Below, one piece after another: positions 14,975 through 23,388 of a stretch of 64,000 bases of DNA. Positions within the stretch are counted from its first letter, which is position 1. Each line of letters starts with the position of its first letter. The stretch is from Chloroflexi bacterium 54-19. GTDB taxonomy: Bacteria > Chloroflexota > Chloroflexia > Chloroheliales > Chloroheliaceae. The position numbers were made by a program, and so were the translations under genes. The notes beneath the pieces were generated by a model. It was not told the DNA's origin. It did not search any database and worked only from the letters and a program-made list of their open reading frames with translations. Location: the NCBI GenBank assembly GCA_001898225.1, contig MKTJ01000054.1, positions 1-64,000 on the forward strand. Reading direction: 5' to 3'.

Positions 14975-16135
14975 ATGAAAATTAAAGAGAATTACAAGTT
15001 GCGCCAGCCTACCGGCCCCCACATAGTAGGCGCAACCTATTTTTATTACCGGTACAACCCTGCGAACAATTCGGAGACACGCACTATCCCGGCAGTCTGC
15101 TTTTACCCGGCTGAAAGCCGGGGTGAAGGCAAACTCAAAAAGTACACCAACGACAAAATTGTGCCGGGGGCGGGCGGCATCGAAACCAATTCCTATTTAA
15201 ATGTCCCGGTGGCGGAGGGTGCTCACCCGCTACTTCTTTTTAACCACGGGTTTGGTATCGGACACGAATCGAACTCGGTCCAGTGTGAGGAACTGGCCTC
15301 GCACGGCTATATCATTTTGAGCCTCGGTCATCCGGGCGACGGTTCCTACGAACTGGAAACTGGCGAAATGCATCTCTATAATGGTGAGGAAAGGATGGCC
15401 GAGTTTGGCGAAGAAGCTGCCGCCTCCAACGACATCTTTACGGCCTATCCCGACTGGCTCCTCGGCAAAGGAAAAACCGCCGGTTTAGAGGAACATCGAG
15501 CTTACTATCAAACCATTATCGACCGGCAGGGCGGGATGGTCCTGCAATCCGAACCGTGGCTGCGGGATAGCCGAGCCGCCCTGGATAGTTTCCTGGCTGA
15601 AGCCGGACAGCCCGGTGCCCTTTTTTACGGGCACGTCGACCGTGAGAAAATCGGGGCGTTTGGGATGTCCTTTGGCGGTTCGGTAGCTCTCGACCTGGCC
15701 CAGACTTTTCCCGAAGTCCGGGCCGCTGCCAACCTGGACGGCTTTTACTTCAGCCCAAATTGGGATGTGCCCTTCACCAGGCCGGTCCTGCTAATGCAAC
15801 ACGACGGCCTGGGCGGACTGTTCCTGACTTATCCCTTTATGAACGCCGCCGGGGATACCTACCTGGCGACTATCAAAGGTACAATGCACATGAACTTTAT
15901 GGATTATACTGAGTTGCTGGCCGAAAACGAATCTATGACGCTGGTCCTGAACGGCCAGGAAACCGAAGTCTCTATGCTAGGCAAGATAGACCCGGACCGC
16001 ATGGAAATCATCATGAACACGCTGCTGCTCGACTTCTTTAATAAATACCTGCGAGGGGCAGCTTCAAGGATACTCGATACTGCAAATATACCGGGGGAGC
16101 TAGAGCTACACCGCAAGACCGGCCCGGCGGTTTAA
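14975..16135 (+). CDS. Alpha/beta hydrolase, platelet-activating-factor acetylhydrolase-like
   Basis: This 386-residue protein has the PAF-acetylhydrolase/dienelactone-hydrolase layout. The oxyanion strand LLLFNHGFGIGHES lies at about 87-99, HPGDG at about 119, and the nucleophile elbow GMSFGGS puts the catalytic serine at Ser232. A later Asp (NLDGFYF) and a His (GTMHMNF, about residue 308) complete a likely triad. No signal peptide is visible, so it is probably a cytoplasmic esterase/lipase whose substrate is unknown. The ATG follows GGAGAAGACGGGT. It runs in the same direction as the kinase gene 47 bases downstream and may be co-transcribed with it. Confidence 0.75.
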   Translation: MKIKENYKLRQPTGPHIVGATYFYYRYNPANNSETRTIPAVCFYPAESRGEGKLKKYTNDKIVPGAGGIETNSYLNVPVAEGAHPLLLFNHGFGIGHESNSVQCEELASHGYIILSLGHPGDGSYELETGEMHLYNGEERMAEFGEEAAASNDIFTAYPDWLLGKGKTAGLEEHRAYYQTIIDRQGGMVLQSEPWLRDSRAALDSFLAEAGQPGALFYGHVDREKIGAFGMSFGGSVALDLAQTFPEVRAAANLDGFYFSPNWDVPFTRPVLLMQHDGLGGLFLTYPFMNAAGDTYLATIKGTMHMNFMDYTELLAENESMTLVLNGQETEVSMLGKIDPDRMEIIMNTLLLDFFNKYLRGAASRILDTANIPGELELHRKTGPAV

Positions 16136-16182
16136 TTTACCGGCCAGTACAGACAACTTGTTTACACAGAGGGAGCATTTCA

Positions 16183-17718
16183 GTGGGGAACCTGCTACTT
16201 GGGATAGACATCGGCACTTACAGTTCCAAGGGAGTCTTGTGTCTCCCGGATGGCACAGTGCTGGCCGAACACACCCTGGAACACGATTTAGCCCTGCCGC
16301 ATCCCGGTTGGGCCGAGCAAGACGCCGACCGGGTCTGGTGGGAAGACTGCGCCAATCTCTGCCGGATTTTACCTGCCAAAGCCGGGCGGACCGGGTCGGA
16401 AATCGGGGCGGTGGCCGTGTCGGGATTGGGGCCGGACCTTTTACCCCTCGATGACCAGGGCCGTCCCCTGCGCCCGGCCATCCTCTACGGGATAGATACC
16501 AGGGCCCAGCCCCAGATTGACCGCCTGAACGAACTCTTTGGCCCGGACAACCTCAACAAGTTGAGCGGTATGAACCTGACCTCGCAGGCTATTGGTCCCA
16601 AACTGAGGTGGCTGCGCGAGGCCGAACCGGAAGTCTATCGCCGGACCCGTTACGTCCACAGTTGTAGCAGCTACCTGGTCTACCGCCTGACCGGCGAGTA
16701 CGTCCTGGATTACCACACCGCCTCGCACTTCAACCCGCTGTTCGATATAGAGCGGTTGGAGTGGAGCGAGAAATTCGCGGGAGAGATTTTTGACCTCAAG
16801 CAGTTGCCGCGACTGGCCTGGCCGACCGAAATCGTGGGAGAAATCTCGGCTAAAGCGGCGGCGGAAACGGGCCTGGCCGCCGGTACCCCGGTGACCTGCG
16901 GCACTATCGACGCGGTCTCGGAAGGTCTGAGCGTGGGCGTAACCAGGCCGGGCGACCTGATGCTGATGTACGGCACGACCTTTTTCTTTATCCTGGCTCT
17001 TGAAAAGATGGTTTCGGACCCGCGCATGTGGCTGACCGCTTTTGCCTTGCCGGGCCGCTACTGCGTGGCCGGGGGGATGTCGACCACCGGGGCTTTAACC
17101 CGCTGGTTCCGCGACCAGCTTGCCGCCGACCTCCTGGAAGCCGAGCGGCAGGGCGGTCCGGCAGCCTATAGCCGGTTGGGTGAGGAAGCCACCGGGGTTC
17201 CGCCCGGTTCGCGGGGCCTGTTGGTCCTGCCCTATTTCCAGGGTGAACGCACCCCCATCCACGACCCTTTTGCCAGGGGGATTTTCGCCGGGCTGACCCT
17301 CAACCACACGCGGGCCGATATGTTCCGGGCCGCCCTGGAAGGTATCGCCTACGGGGTCCGTCAGAACGTCGAGGTGATGCGTGAGATGGGAGCCGACCCT
17401 CGGCGGCTTGTCGCGGTCGGCGGCGGCACCAAAAACCGGACATGGTTGCAAATTGTCAGTGACGTGACAGGGTTACCCCAGGACTTACCGGCCCGCACCA
17501 TCGGCGCTTCCTATGGCGACGCCTTCCTGGCCGGGTATGCCAGCGGCCTTATTCCGGATTTTACGGCGCTCGACCGGGAGTGGGTCCGGGACGTGACCCA
17601 GATCGAGCCAAACCCGGCCAACGCAGCGCTCTACCGGGAGTACTTTGAGATGTACACCGAGCTTTATAAAAGCACCGCCGGGATTATGCACCGCCTGGGC
17701 CGCCTCGCCAAGGGCTAG
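16183..17718 (+). CDS. FGGY-family carbohydrate kinase (xylulokinase-like)
   Basis: This 511-residue protein has the two-lobed FGGY sugar-kinase pattern: LLGIDIGTYSSKG phosphate-binding motif at the N-terminus, HPGWAEQD (a xylulokinase signature), the CGTIDAVSEGLSVG segment, and GGGTKNRTWLQIVSDVTG near residue 415 for the second ATP-binding motif. It probably phosphorylates a ketopentose or similar sugar in the cytoplasm. Length is normal. GTG is the start, with GAGGGA ten bases upstream. No isomerase or transporter gene accompanies it here, so the sugar is unresolved. A GCTA tetranucleotide run covers the stop codon. Confidence 0.8.
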   Translation: MGNLLLGIDIGTYSSKGVLCLPDGTVLAEHTLEHDLALPHPGWAEQDADRVWWEDCANLCRILPAKAGRTGSEIGAVAVSGLGPDLLPLDDQGRPLRPAILYGIDTRAQPQIDRLNELFGPDNLNKLSGMNLTSQAIGPKLRWLREAEPEVYRRTRYVHSCSSYLVYRLTGEYVLDYHTASHFNPLFDIERLEWSEKFAGEIFDLKQLPRLAWPTEIVGEISAKAAAETGLAAGTPVTCGTIDAVSEGLSVGVTRPGDLMLMYGTTFFFILALEKMVSDPRMWLTAFALPGRYCVAGGMSTTGALTRWFRDQLAADLLEAERQGGPAAYSRLGEEATGVPPGSRGLLVLPYFQGERTPIHDPFARGIFAGLTLNHTRADMFRAALEGIAYGVRQNVEVMREMGADPRRLVAVGGGTKNRTWLQIVSDVTGLPQDLPARTIGASYGDAFLAGYASGLIPDFTALDREWVRDVTQIEPNPANAALYREYFEMYTELYKSTAGIMHRLGRLAKG

Positions 17719-17730
17719 CTAGCTAGCTAG
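17714..17730. repeat. GCTA tetranucleotide repeat
   Basis: Four GCTA units plus one base lie over and just past the kinase TAG stop. Since TAG recurs every four bases, the run places stops in all three frames just before the IS remnant. Confidence 0.8.
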
Positions 17731-17740
17731 GGATACCCTG

Positions 17741-17945
17741 GGCCGCAAGGGAAATTGGTGGGACAATGAAGCAATGAAAAGCTTTTTTGGAACTCTTAAG
17801 GTCGAATTCTGTGATCGTAAGCTCTTCAAGAGCAGGCAAGAGGCCAAAACAGAAATCTTCGAATATATGGAGGTGTTTTACAACCGGCAGCGTCTCCATT
17901 TTTCGTTAGGGTATTTTCCCCTAAAATTCTTGAAAGTAAGTAGAA
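17741..17945 (+). pseudogene. IS3-family transposase orfB C-terminal remnant
   Basis: Only the last part of an IS3-type integrase remains: RKGNWWDNEAMKSFFGTLK (the catalytic Glu is replaced by a Met-Lys context) and FEYMEVFYNRQRLHFSLGYF. After about 17945 the sequence diverges from the family. No N-terminal half or terminal repeat was found. It differs from the IS at 2780-3938, so it comes from another element. The ORF can continue to 18010 but that tail is not family-like. Confidence 0.75.
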
Positions 17946-18019
17946 TTATTCGCGTTTTAACATTCCATAATTGGTGCAAGGTCACTTTGAGAATGTACTT
18001 AGTTCTTTAAGAGGAAGAA

Positions 18020-18307
18020 ATGATTGAAGATGATAATCAACCAATAACAGTAACTATAAGTAGAGATGTGGCTCTTGTACTTGACGCTTTATTTGAAAGA
18101 GCTTACGAATCAGGTGACCCACTTAATTTTCATCTTATGAATGGAGGTGAATGGGGTGCAATAGAAGAGTTAGCTGGTAAAATTGAATCTAACCTTTATG
18201 AGGTTTTCTTACCTGATTACGGCGAAAGAGTAAATTCAGCAAGGAAAAGATTACAAGAGAAACACGGTTGGCCAGTGGGACATGAACCCACCGAACCTGA
18301 AAAATAA
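18020..18307 (+). CDS. Hypothetical protein
   Basis: This 95-residue acidic protein is preceded by AGAGGAAG at the right distance. It reads well as a real gene: an N-terminal beta-type segment (ITVTISRDVALVLDALFERAYES), a helix, and a basic C-terminus. No family was recognised. The DNA is more AT-rich than the sugar kinase upstream, which fits recent acquisition with the IS remnant. It could be an immunity-type or small regulatory protein, but there is no direct evidence for either. Confidence 0.5.
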   Translation: MIEDDNQPITVTISRDVALVLDALFERAYESGDPLNFHLMNGGEWGAIEELAGKIESNLYEVFLPDYGERVNSARKRLQEKHGWPVGHEPTEPEK

Positions 18308-18309
18308 CA

Positions 18310-18338
18310 ACAAGGGCTGGTGACTGAACGAGCCTTGT
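18310..18338 (+). terminator. Hairpin after the hypothetical gene
   Basis: ACAAGGGCT pairs with AGCCTTGT with one bulge, within 30 bases of the stop at 18307. No U tract follows. Confidence 0.4.
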
Positions 18339-18345
18339 CTCCTAA

Positions 18346-18591
18346 GGTGTGTGCCGGTTGAGGCTGGCTTAGCAGCACACGAACCGTCACACCAGGTGTC
18401 GCCCCAATCGTCACATGCGCTCTCTAGTTTTATGAAGTCTTAATTCGCCAATTTGGCGGAAATAAAAATTAGGCTACCGCAGCGAATAGCCTAATAATAA
18501 TTAGTTTCACCCAGCTAACTGGTCAGCACGTGCCAGGGCTATGCTTAACCAGTAGAGATAACCACCCGTTTTGAGTTCAAAACCTGGCACG
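18346..18591. other. Gene-free region rich in nested inverted repeats
   Basis: Three structures sit in tandem. First, 18346-18393 has outer arms GGTGTG..CGGTT and AACCG..CACACC around a GCTG/CAGC hairpin (18363-18376). Second, ATTAGGCTA/TAGCCTAAT (18468-18495) is a perfect 9-bp stem with a 10-base loop. Third, GTGCCAGG (18530-18537) pairs with CCTGGCAC (18584-18591) around a GTTTTG/CAAAAC hairpin. It may be a structured RNA or a recombination-type site; the remaining sequence to 18976 shows nothing I can name. Confidence 0.35.
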
Positions 18592-18976
18592 ATAGTTAAC
18601 AAGTGGATAATCAGTAAAGATAATGACACTTATCTTTACTGATCTTTTATGGGGAACCCCATTCATAACATTAATATGAGCTGTTGCTTTTTGTCCGATA
18701 TTATGATATTTTAATGTCAGTAAGCCCTGGCGGTTTTCTTTAAAGGGTTATCCACGTCATTTACCTGCAAAGCTCTATTTTTTAAACTCAAAAAGCGGAA
18801 GTTTTAATTACTTTGTGTGTTCGTCTATTAAGGCATTGTTTGCGGGACAAATTTTATAACATCGGCTTGCCGCAGTGCTGCTACAAATTTTTTATTAGCC
18901 CAATTTTCTTTTAATCCCAAAAACGTCAAACCAGACCATTCTAGAAACCATTTACTCTCGGAGGGGAAAAATTAAT

Positions 18977-20227
18977 ATGGCGCTTACCACAACCAGCACA
19001 CTTCAGGCGGTCGCGACTGTCCAACCAAAAGAAAAATCAAGGGTTAGAATTGAATTTTTAGATGGTATCCGGGGTCTAGCGGCTTTATTCGTGGTCATTG
19101 ACCATGCCCTGAGAATGCATGACGGGGGAAACGGTTCTCCCAGGGGCAATTTTTTAGAGACCGCCTACCACTACGCCTTTTCCTTCTTTAAATATGGCAG
19201 ATTTGCTGTGGTGGTTTTCCTGGTAGTTTCAGGTTATAGCCTGATGCTTCCGGTGGCCCGGTCAGCTACGGGAACCTTTCAAAACGGCCTCCTCGACTAC
19301 TTTAAACGCCGGTTTAAGCGGATTTTACCGCCCTATTACGTGGCCCTGGTTCTAACTTTACTGTTAATAGCCGTGGTCCCCGGCCTGAACACTTTCGACA
19401 ATACGAACCCTATAAACGAGTGGAACAGTTCCCTACCGGCCTTCCGACCGGATATACTCATCTCTCATTTTTTATTGATTCACAACTGGAGCCCCGACTG
19501 GTCGCATCAAATCAGCGCACCCATGTGGAGTATCCCGGTTGAGTTTCAAATCTACTTTCTGTTCCCCTTCCTGTTGATACCTTTATGGCGGCTAAAGAAC
19601 GGCAATTTTCTTGTAATTGCTTTCTCTCTGGCAGTGGGCCTGCTACCTTTTTATCTGTTCCCGGCGTTAGCCCTGGAGTCGCCCTGGTTTCTGGCCCTCT
19701 TTGCTTTTGGCATGGTTGGGGCCACTATTAACTTTTCGAGACGACCGGGTGACGTAACAATCCAAAACAGCCTGCCCTGGGGCAAGCTAAGTCTCTTTTT
19801 AACTTTGGTCCTGGTTGGGGAAGTAGTAATCGAGGAGAAATACCAGGCCCTTTACCTGTTACCTCTCAGAGATTTACTGATGGGCCTGGCGGCGACTTCT
19901 TTTATTATTTACGCTACCAGGGTTACTAAAAGAAAGACCGAGGAAGGTCGGGAGAGTAGAAACTGGCTCTTGCTAATTCTAAACAGCAAGTGGGTGCTAT
20001 GGCTGGGGAGTTTCTCATACAGCTTGTATCTTATTCACTTCCCGCTCCTGGCAATCGTCAATGACCTGGGAGAAAAAGCCGGTCTGTCGTCTTTTGCCAT
20101 TTACACTATCCAGATATTTGTTGCCATCCCCCTGGTAGTTATAACGGCTTATCTCTTTCACCTGCTTTTTGAGCGTCCCTTCCTGAATCAACCTGTTAAC
20201 CGAACTCCCGCGAAAGCCAGGGATTAA
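18977..20227 (+). CDS. Acyltransferase family 3 (membrane O-acyltransferase)
   Basis: This 416-residue integral membrane protein has the family's signature near the N-terminus: RIEFLDGIRGLAALFVVIDHALR (residues about 24-46), containing the catalytic His of the xxDGIRGLAxxxVxxxH pattern. About ten transmembrane helices follow. SFSYSLYLIHFPLLAI and the closing RPF are typical of the C-terminus. Such enzymes add acetyl or other acyl groups to surface sugars. GGAGGGG lies about 11 bases before the ATG. It is the first gene on the left edge of the glycan locus and is convergent with the sulfotransferase gene. Confidence 0.85.
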   Translation: MALTTTSTLQAVATVQPKEKSRVRIEFLDGIRGLAALFVVIDHALRMHDGGNGSPRGNFLETAYHYAFSFFKYGRFAVVVFLVVSGYSLMLPVARSATGTFQNGLLDYFKRRFKRILPPYYVALVLTLLLIAVVPGLNTFDNTNPINEWNSSLPAFRPDILISHFLLIHNWSPDWSHQISAPMWSIPVEFQIYFLFPFLLIPLWRLKNGNFLVIAFSLAVGLLPFYLFPALALESPWFLALFAFGMVGATINFSRRPGDVTIQNSLPWGKLSLFLTLVLVGEVVIEEKYQALYLLPLRDLLMGLAATSFIIYATRVTKRKTEEGRESRNWLLLILNSKWVLWLGSFSYSLYLIHFPLLAIVNDLGEKAGLSSFAIYTIQIFVAIPLVVITAYLFHLLFERPFLNQPVNRTPAKARD

Positions 20228-20277
20228 CGGGTCCAGTTCAGGAGTAAGGCAGTGGGGCAAGCTCAATCAATTAGAAA

Positions 20278-21780
20278 CTAATACCTGGGTATGAAGAAAA
20301 ACCTGGGAGCTTTCCAGATTCCTCGGGAGGAGACTTGAAACACTCTCGACAAGACGGTAGGTTTTTCGGCAGCCTCTGAATTTGTAATACGAAACTCCGG
20401 GAGGTGCGGTTCGACCTTAACCCATTTTATCACCACGCCCATGACGCGGTCATCCTCGCTGGCCGGGTTCAGTTCGTTAGCTCTGAGCAGTTTACCAACC
20501 TGAAAAGACAACCTGACCAGGCCCCGTCCTTCAGCGAGACGCTCCTGGGTAAGAATACCTTCGTAAAGGCGAGTGCCGGTAGGGGTGACGCGCCGGGTCA
20601 GGACAACCGGCTGGTCACCTACAGAAAGCTTCAGGTTATCCAGGTTTTCATCGTGCAAAGACAGCACCACTTCAAAACTGATTTTCAGGTCGCTTTCCGC
20701 CGCCAGGGGTAAATCCAGGCTGGAAACCGGGCCAGGTCCGGTCCAACGAGCTATCCCAAAAGTAAAAAATTTCTCTCTTTTATGCCATTGGCGACCGTTC
20801 AAAGGCTGCTCGGCATTGTAATCAAACGAGGATACTGCCTGGTGCCGCCGGGTAAACCGGTAGTGGTAATGTTCTTCCAGCCACTGGTAAATTAATTCGC
20901 GGGGAGCCGTTTCGCCTTCGCCTTCATCTGAATAGAGTTGCTGTTGTTCGGCAGTACCGTACCGGGCGAGCAGATCCTGGGTCATGGAGTTAAACCGGCT
21001 TTCGAAAAGCTCCTGGCCGAATTTGTAAAGCTCAAAATCGAGACTGCTTTTCCAGGCGATTTGCTCGTAGACTTCCGGCGCTATCGAGTCTTTAGCCGGT
21101 TTGTTATGGCTTACATTTATAAAAGGAATGAATTCCAGCGGCCTGAGACCAAAATGATAGGAAAGTAATAATAGCCCATCTTCAAACCGCTCCGCCACTC
21201 CCACAAAGAAAAAGTCGGCCAGCAGTTTCTTGCCGTAGTCGAGCAAGTCACGGTCCGTCGGCACCGAGCTATCCGCCGCCGCTAGCAAGGACGGGGACCG
21301 CAGCATGGCTAAATCAAGGTCGGAGTTCGCTACTAAAGTGCGCAGTTGCAGGTTGGAATAGTCGAGATTGATAATCCGGTCCGGCTGAAAGATAAATTTC
21401 TCCAGGTTCATCTGCCGTACCGCCTGGATTTCCTGTTCGAGATACTCTTCGTCGGTCTTTCTTTTTAGATGTGAAAAAATCGAGATAGCGTGGTCAACCG
21501 GGTGGCGCAGAAAGGTAATAGTTTGCGGGGCCTTTCTCAAATACCGGCACAGCACGTGATAGTCGATATGCCCCCGGAAGAGCCGGAAACTACTCAACTC
21601 ATCGAAAGAAAAATCATTAAGTTCGTAGGTGTAGTAGGCCGGACAGATTTCCCGGTGATGGAAGTAATCTTCGAGAATATCTACCAGGGTTGAACCGGCG
21701 GTCTTGGGGATATGGAAAAAAAAGAAAGGGTCGTCAGATTCTGAGAGATCGATTTGTTTATTAACTTCTTTAGCCGACAT
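20278..21780 (-). CDS. Sulfotransferase (family 2 type) with C-terminal beta domain
   Basis: This 500-residue protein is likely a carbohydrate sulfotransferase using PAPS. The 5'-phosphosulfate loop is FFFHIPKTAGSTL (about residues 19-31), and the 3'-phosphate-binding motif is FLRHPVDHAIS (about 89-99). These are the patterns of the heparan 2-O-sulfotransferase-like family. Residues 1-280 form the catalytic domain. Residues about 325-470 form a separate beta-rich domain (RWTGPGPVSSLDLPL...), possibly for glycan binding. No signal peptide is seen, so it would act in the cytoplasm where PAPS is made. It pairs functionally with the PAPS synthase at 52722. Confidence 0.75.
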   Translation of the reverse strand: MSAKEVNKQIDLSESDDPFFFFHIPKTAGSTLVDILEDYFHHREICPAYYTYELNDFSFDELSSFRLFRGHIDYHVLCRYLRKAPQTITFLRHPVDHAISIFSHLKRKTDEEYLEQEIQAVRQMNLEKFIFQPDRIINLDYSNLQLRTLVANSDLDLAMLRSPSLLAAADSSVPTDRDLLDYGKKLLADFFFVGVAERFEDGLLLLSYHFGLRPLEFIPFINVSHNKPAKDSIAPEVYEQIAWKSSLDFELYKFGQELFESRFNSMTQDLLARYGTAEQQQLYSDEGEGETAPRELIYQWLEEHYHYRFTRRHQAVSSFDYNAEQPLNGRQWHKREKFFTFGIARWTGPGPVSSLDLPLAAESDLKISFEVVLSLHDENLDNLKLSVGDQPVVLTRRVTPTGTRLYEGILTQERLAEGRGLVRLSFQVGKLLRANELNPASEDDRVMGVVIKWVKVEPHLPEFRITNSEAAEKPTVLSRVFQVSSRGIWKAPRFFFIPRY

Positions 21781-21892
21781 TTAACACCAACTTGACGCCG
21801 CGCTAGTTCGAATGGAAATAGCTACAGGCTCCACCGATAAATCAGTAATACAACGAAAATATTCAGCGCCTGGCCAAACCGGTCAGGATAGC

Positions 21893-21910
21893 TGCGATTT
21901 TGTAATCGCA
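21893..21910. terminator. Short hairpin in the gap upstream of the flippase-like gene
   Basis: TGCGATT and AATCGCA form a 7-bp stem with a 4-base loop; a T run follows 9 bases later on the plus strand. It may be a weak terminator, or chance. The rest of 21781-22104 has no gene. Confidence 0.3.
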
Positions 21911-22104
21911 ACAGGGCACCCTTTTTACTCAATTTTAATTCTTCTAAATTAGAAGAGTCCTGAGCAGTTTTTGGTTGTAGCCGAGTTGAACTCTAACATC
22001 ATATAGAAGCTTAGCTTAAATTTAACATAAAAGGTAGGATGTTACAAATTTTAGCTTTCTCAAAGGGTAGTCATCTCCCGACCATAGACCGGCCTTTAGC
22101 TGGC

Positions 22105-22133
22105 TTGACAAGCATGTACGGCTATGCTATTTT
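22105..22133 (+). promoter_or_regulatory. Promoter for the main glycan operon
   Basis: A perfect TTGACA at 22105-22110, a 17-base spacer and TATTTT at 22128-22133. Transcription would begin near 22140, which is past the first possible ATG (22124) of the gene below; this argues for a later start codon. Confidence 0.5.
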
Positions 22134-23263
22134 CGAGCCAAGTTTTGATAATTGTTAAAGCTCAGTTCACCACAAACAAGGTTGTTGGGAAAGGTACAGG
22201 GTACAAACGCTTGAGAAAGCATTTAAAGCTATGGGTCGGGCTTGTTATAAGCGCGGTAGCGGTCTGGTTCGCCCTTAGCGGTATAAATTTTGGCCAGGTC
22301 GGCGATTCTTTTAGCCGCCTGAACTGGTGGTGGATACTGGCCTCCCTTATACCCTACTTCCTCAACCTGTTTATGAAAATAACCCGCTGGCAATTACTTT
22401 TCAGCCCCAGCCCTAAAATCAGGCTGGGCCGCCTCTGGGCCACTCTCAATATAAGTTACCTTTTTAATACAGTCCTACCGGCCCGGCTCGGCGAAATCGT
22501 CCGGGCCTACGCGCTCAGCCGGAGCGAACGCATCTCGCCTGTGCGGGTGCTTTCGACCATCTTCCTGGAAAAAATCATGGACGTTATGACCATGTTTATT
22601 TTCCTGATTTTCCTCTTGCCTTTCCTGAGCCTGGGCGACGATATTAAACAGGCGGCCTTTATCACGGGCGGCCTGGTAGTGGTGGCTTTCCTGGTCTGTA
22701 TGCTGATGGCGGCTTTTCGCAAACAGTCCGAAGCGCTGGTCCGCTGGGTGCTGCGTATCGTGCCGAGCCGTTTCCGCGAACCTATCTTTGGCCTGGTGCG
22801 CGAAGTGCTGGACGTGTTGGGTATCCTGCTCGACTTCAAACTGAGCCTGAACCTGTGGGCCCAATCGGTGGTCCTGTGGCTGATGATAGTCGTGAACTAC
22901 ATGTTCGTCGCCTTCGCCCTCAATATCCCCCTGAAATTCGAACTGGGGATGGTCCTGCTGATTGCACTCAACCTGGGAATGGTAGTGCCGTCGGCTCCCG
23001 GCTATATCGGTGTTTTTGAAGCGCTCGTAAAGGTGTCGCTCCTACCCTTCTTCCCCGGCCAGGAGTCCATGCTGGTTAGCCTGGGATTACTCTTGCACAT
23101 CACCGGCTATCTGCCGGTGATTATCCTGGGAGCCTATTACACCTGGGCCGAGGGTCTTTCCTTTGGTAAAGTGCCTGCTACCCCCTCGGTAGAAGAAATA
23201 AGCGCCGAAGCAGCCTCACATCACCCGGTAGAAGCCGAACCTACGGTTTCTACCAAAAAGTAA
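22124..23263 (+). CDS. Lysylphosphatidylglycerol synthase TM-domain / flippase-like membrane protein
   Basis: This is an integral membrane protein of up to 379 residues with about eight transmembrane helices and the family hallmark LPARLGEIVRAYALSR near residue 113. The family (UPF0104, LPG_synthase_TM) is related to MprF and is common in polysaccharide loci as a presumed lipid-linked flippase. The C-terminus is a polar tail. The start is uncertain: ATG 22124 overlaps a strong -10 box, so a TTG at 22145 or 22211 may be the real start; the first helix (residues 35-55) survives in either case. It heads a plus-strand run to 34501. Confidence 0.75.
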   Translation: MLFSSQVLIIVKAQFTTNKVVGKGTGYKRLRKHLKLWVGLVISAVAVWFALSGINFGQVGDSFSRLNWWWILASLIPYFLNLFMKITRWQLLFSPSPKIRLGRLWATLNISYLFNTVLPARLGEIVRAYALSRSERISPVRVLSTIFLEKIMDVMTMFIFLIFLLPFLSLGDDIKQAAFITGGLVVVAFLVCMLMAAFRKQSEALVRWVLRIVPSRFREPIFGLVREVLDVLGILLDFKLSLNLWAQSVVLWLMIVVNYMFVAFALNIPLKFELGMVLLIALNLGMVVPSAPGYIGVFEALVKVSLLPFFPGQESMLVSLGLLLHITGYLPVIILGAYYTWAEGLSFGKVPATPSVEEISAEAASHHPVEAEPTVSTKK

Positions 23264-23388
23264 ATCCAGACAGGGCCAAAAACCAGGAAACACCTTGCCT
23301 TGAACTGACTTGCCAGCGCTTGCTATAACAATTCTTAAAATTGACTACAACCCGGTACGGTCAAATGTTGTCGTTGGGTTAAGAGACC

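Noticed and set aside
18530..18591. tRNA-like fold with an acceptor-type stem GTGCCAGG/CCTGGCAC
   Set aside because: Only 62 bases, with no anticodon stem-loop and no proper T-loop; not a tRNA.
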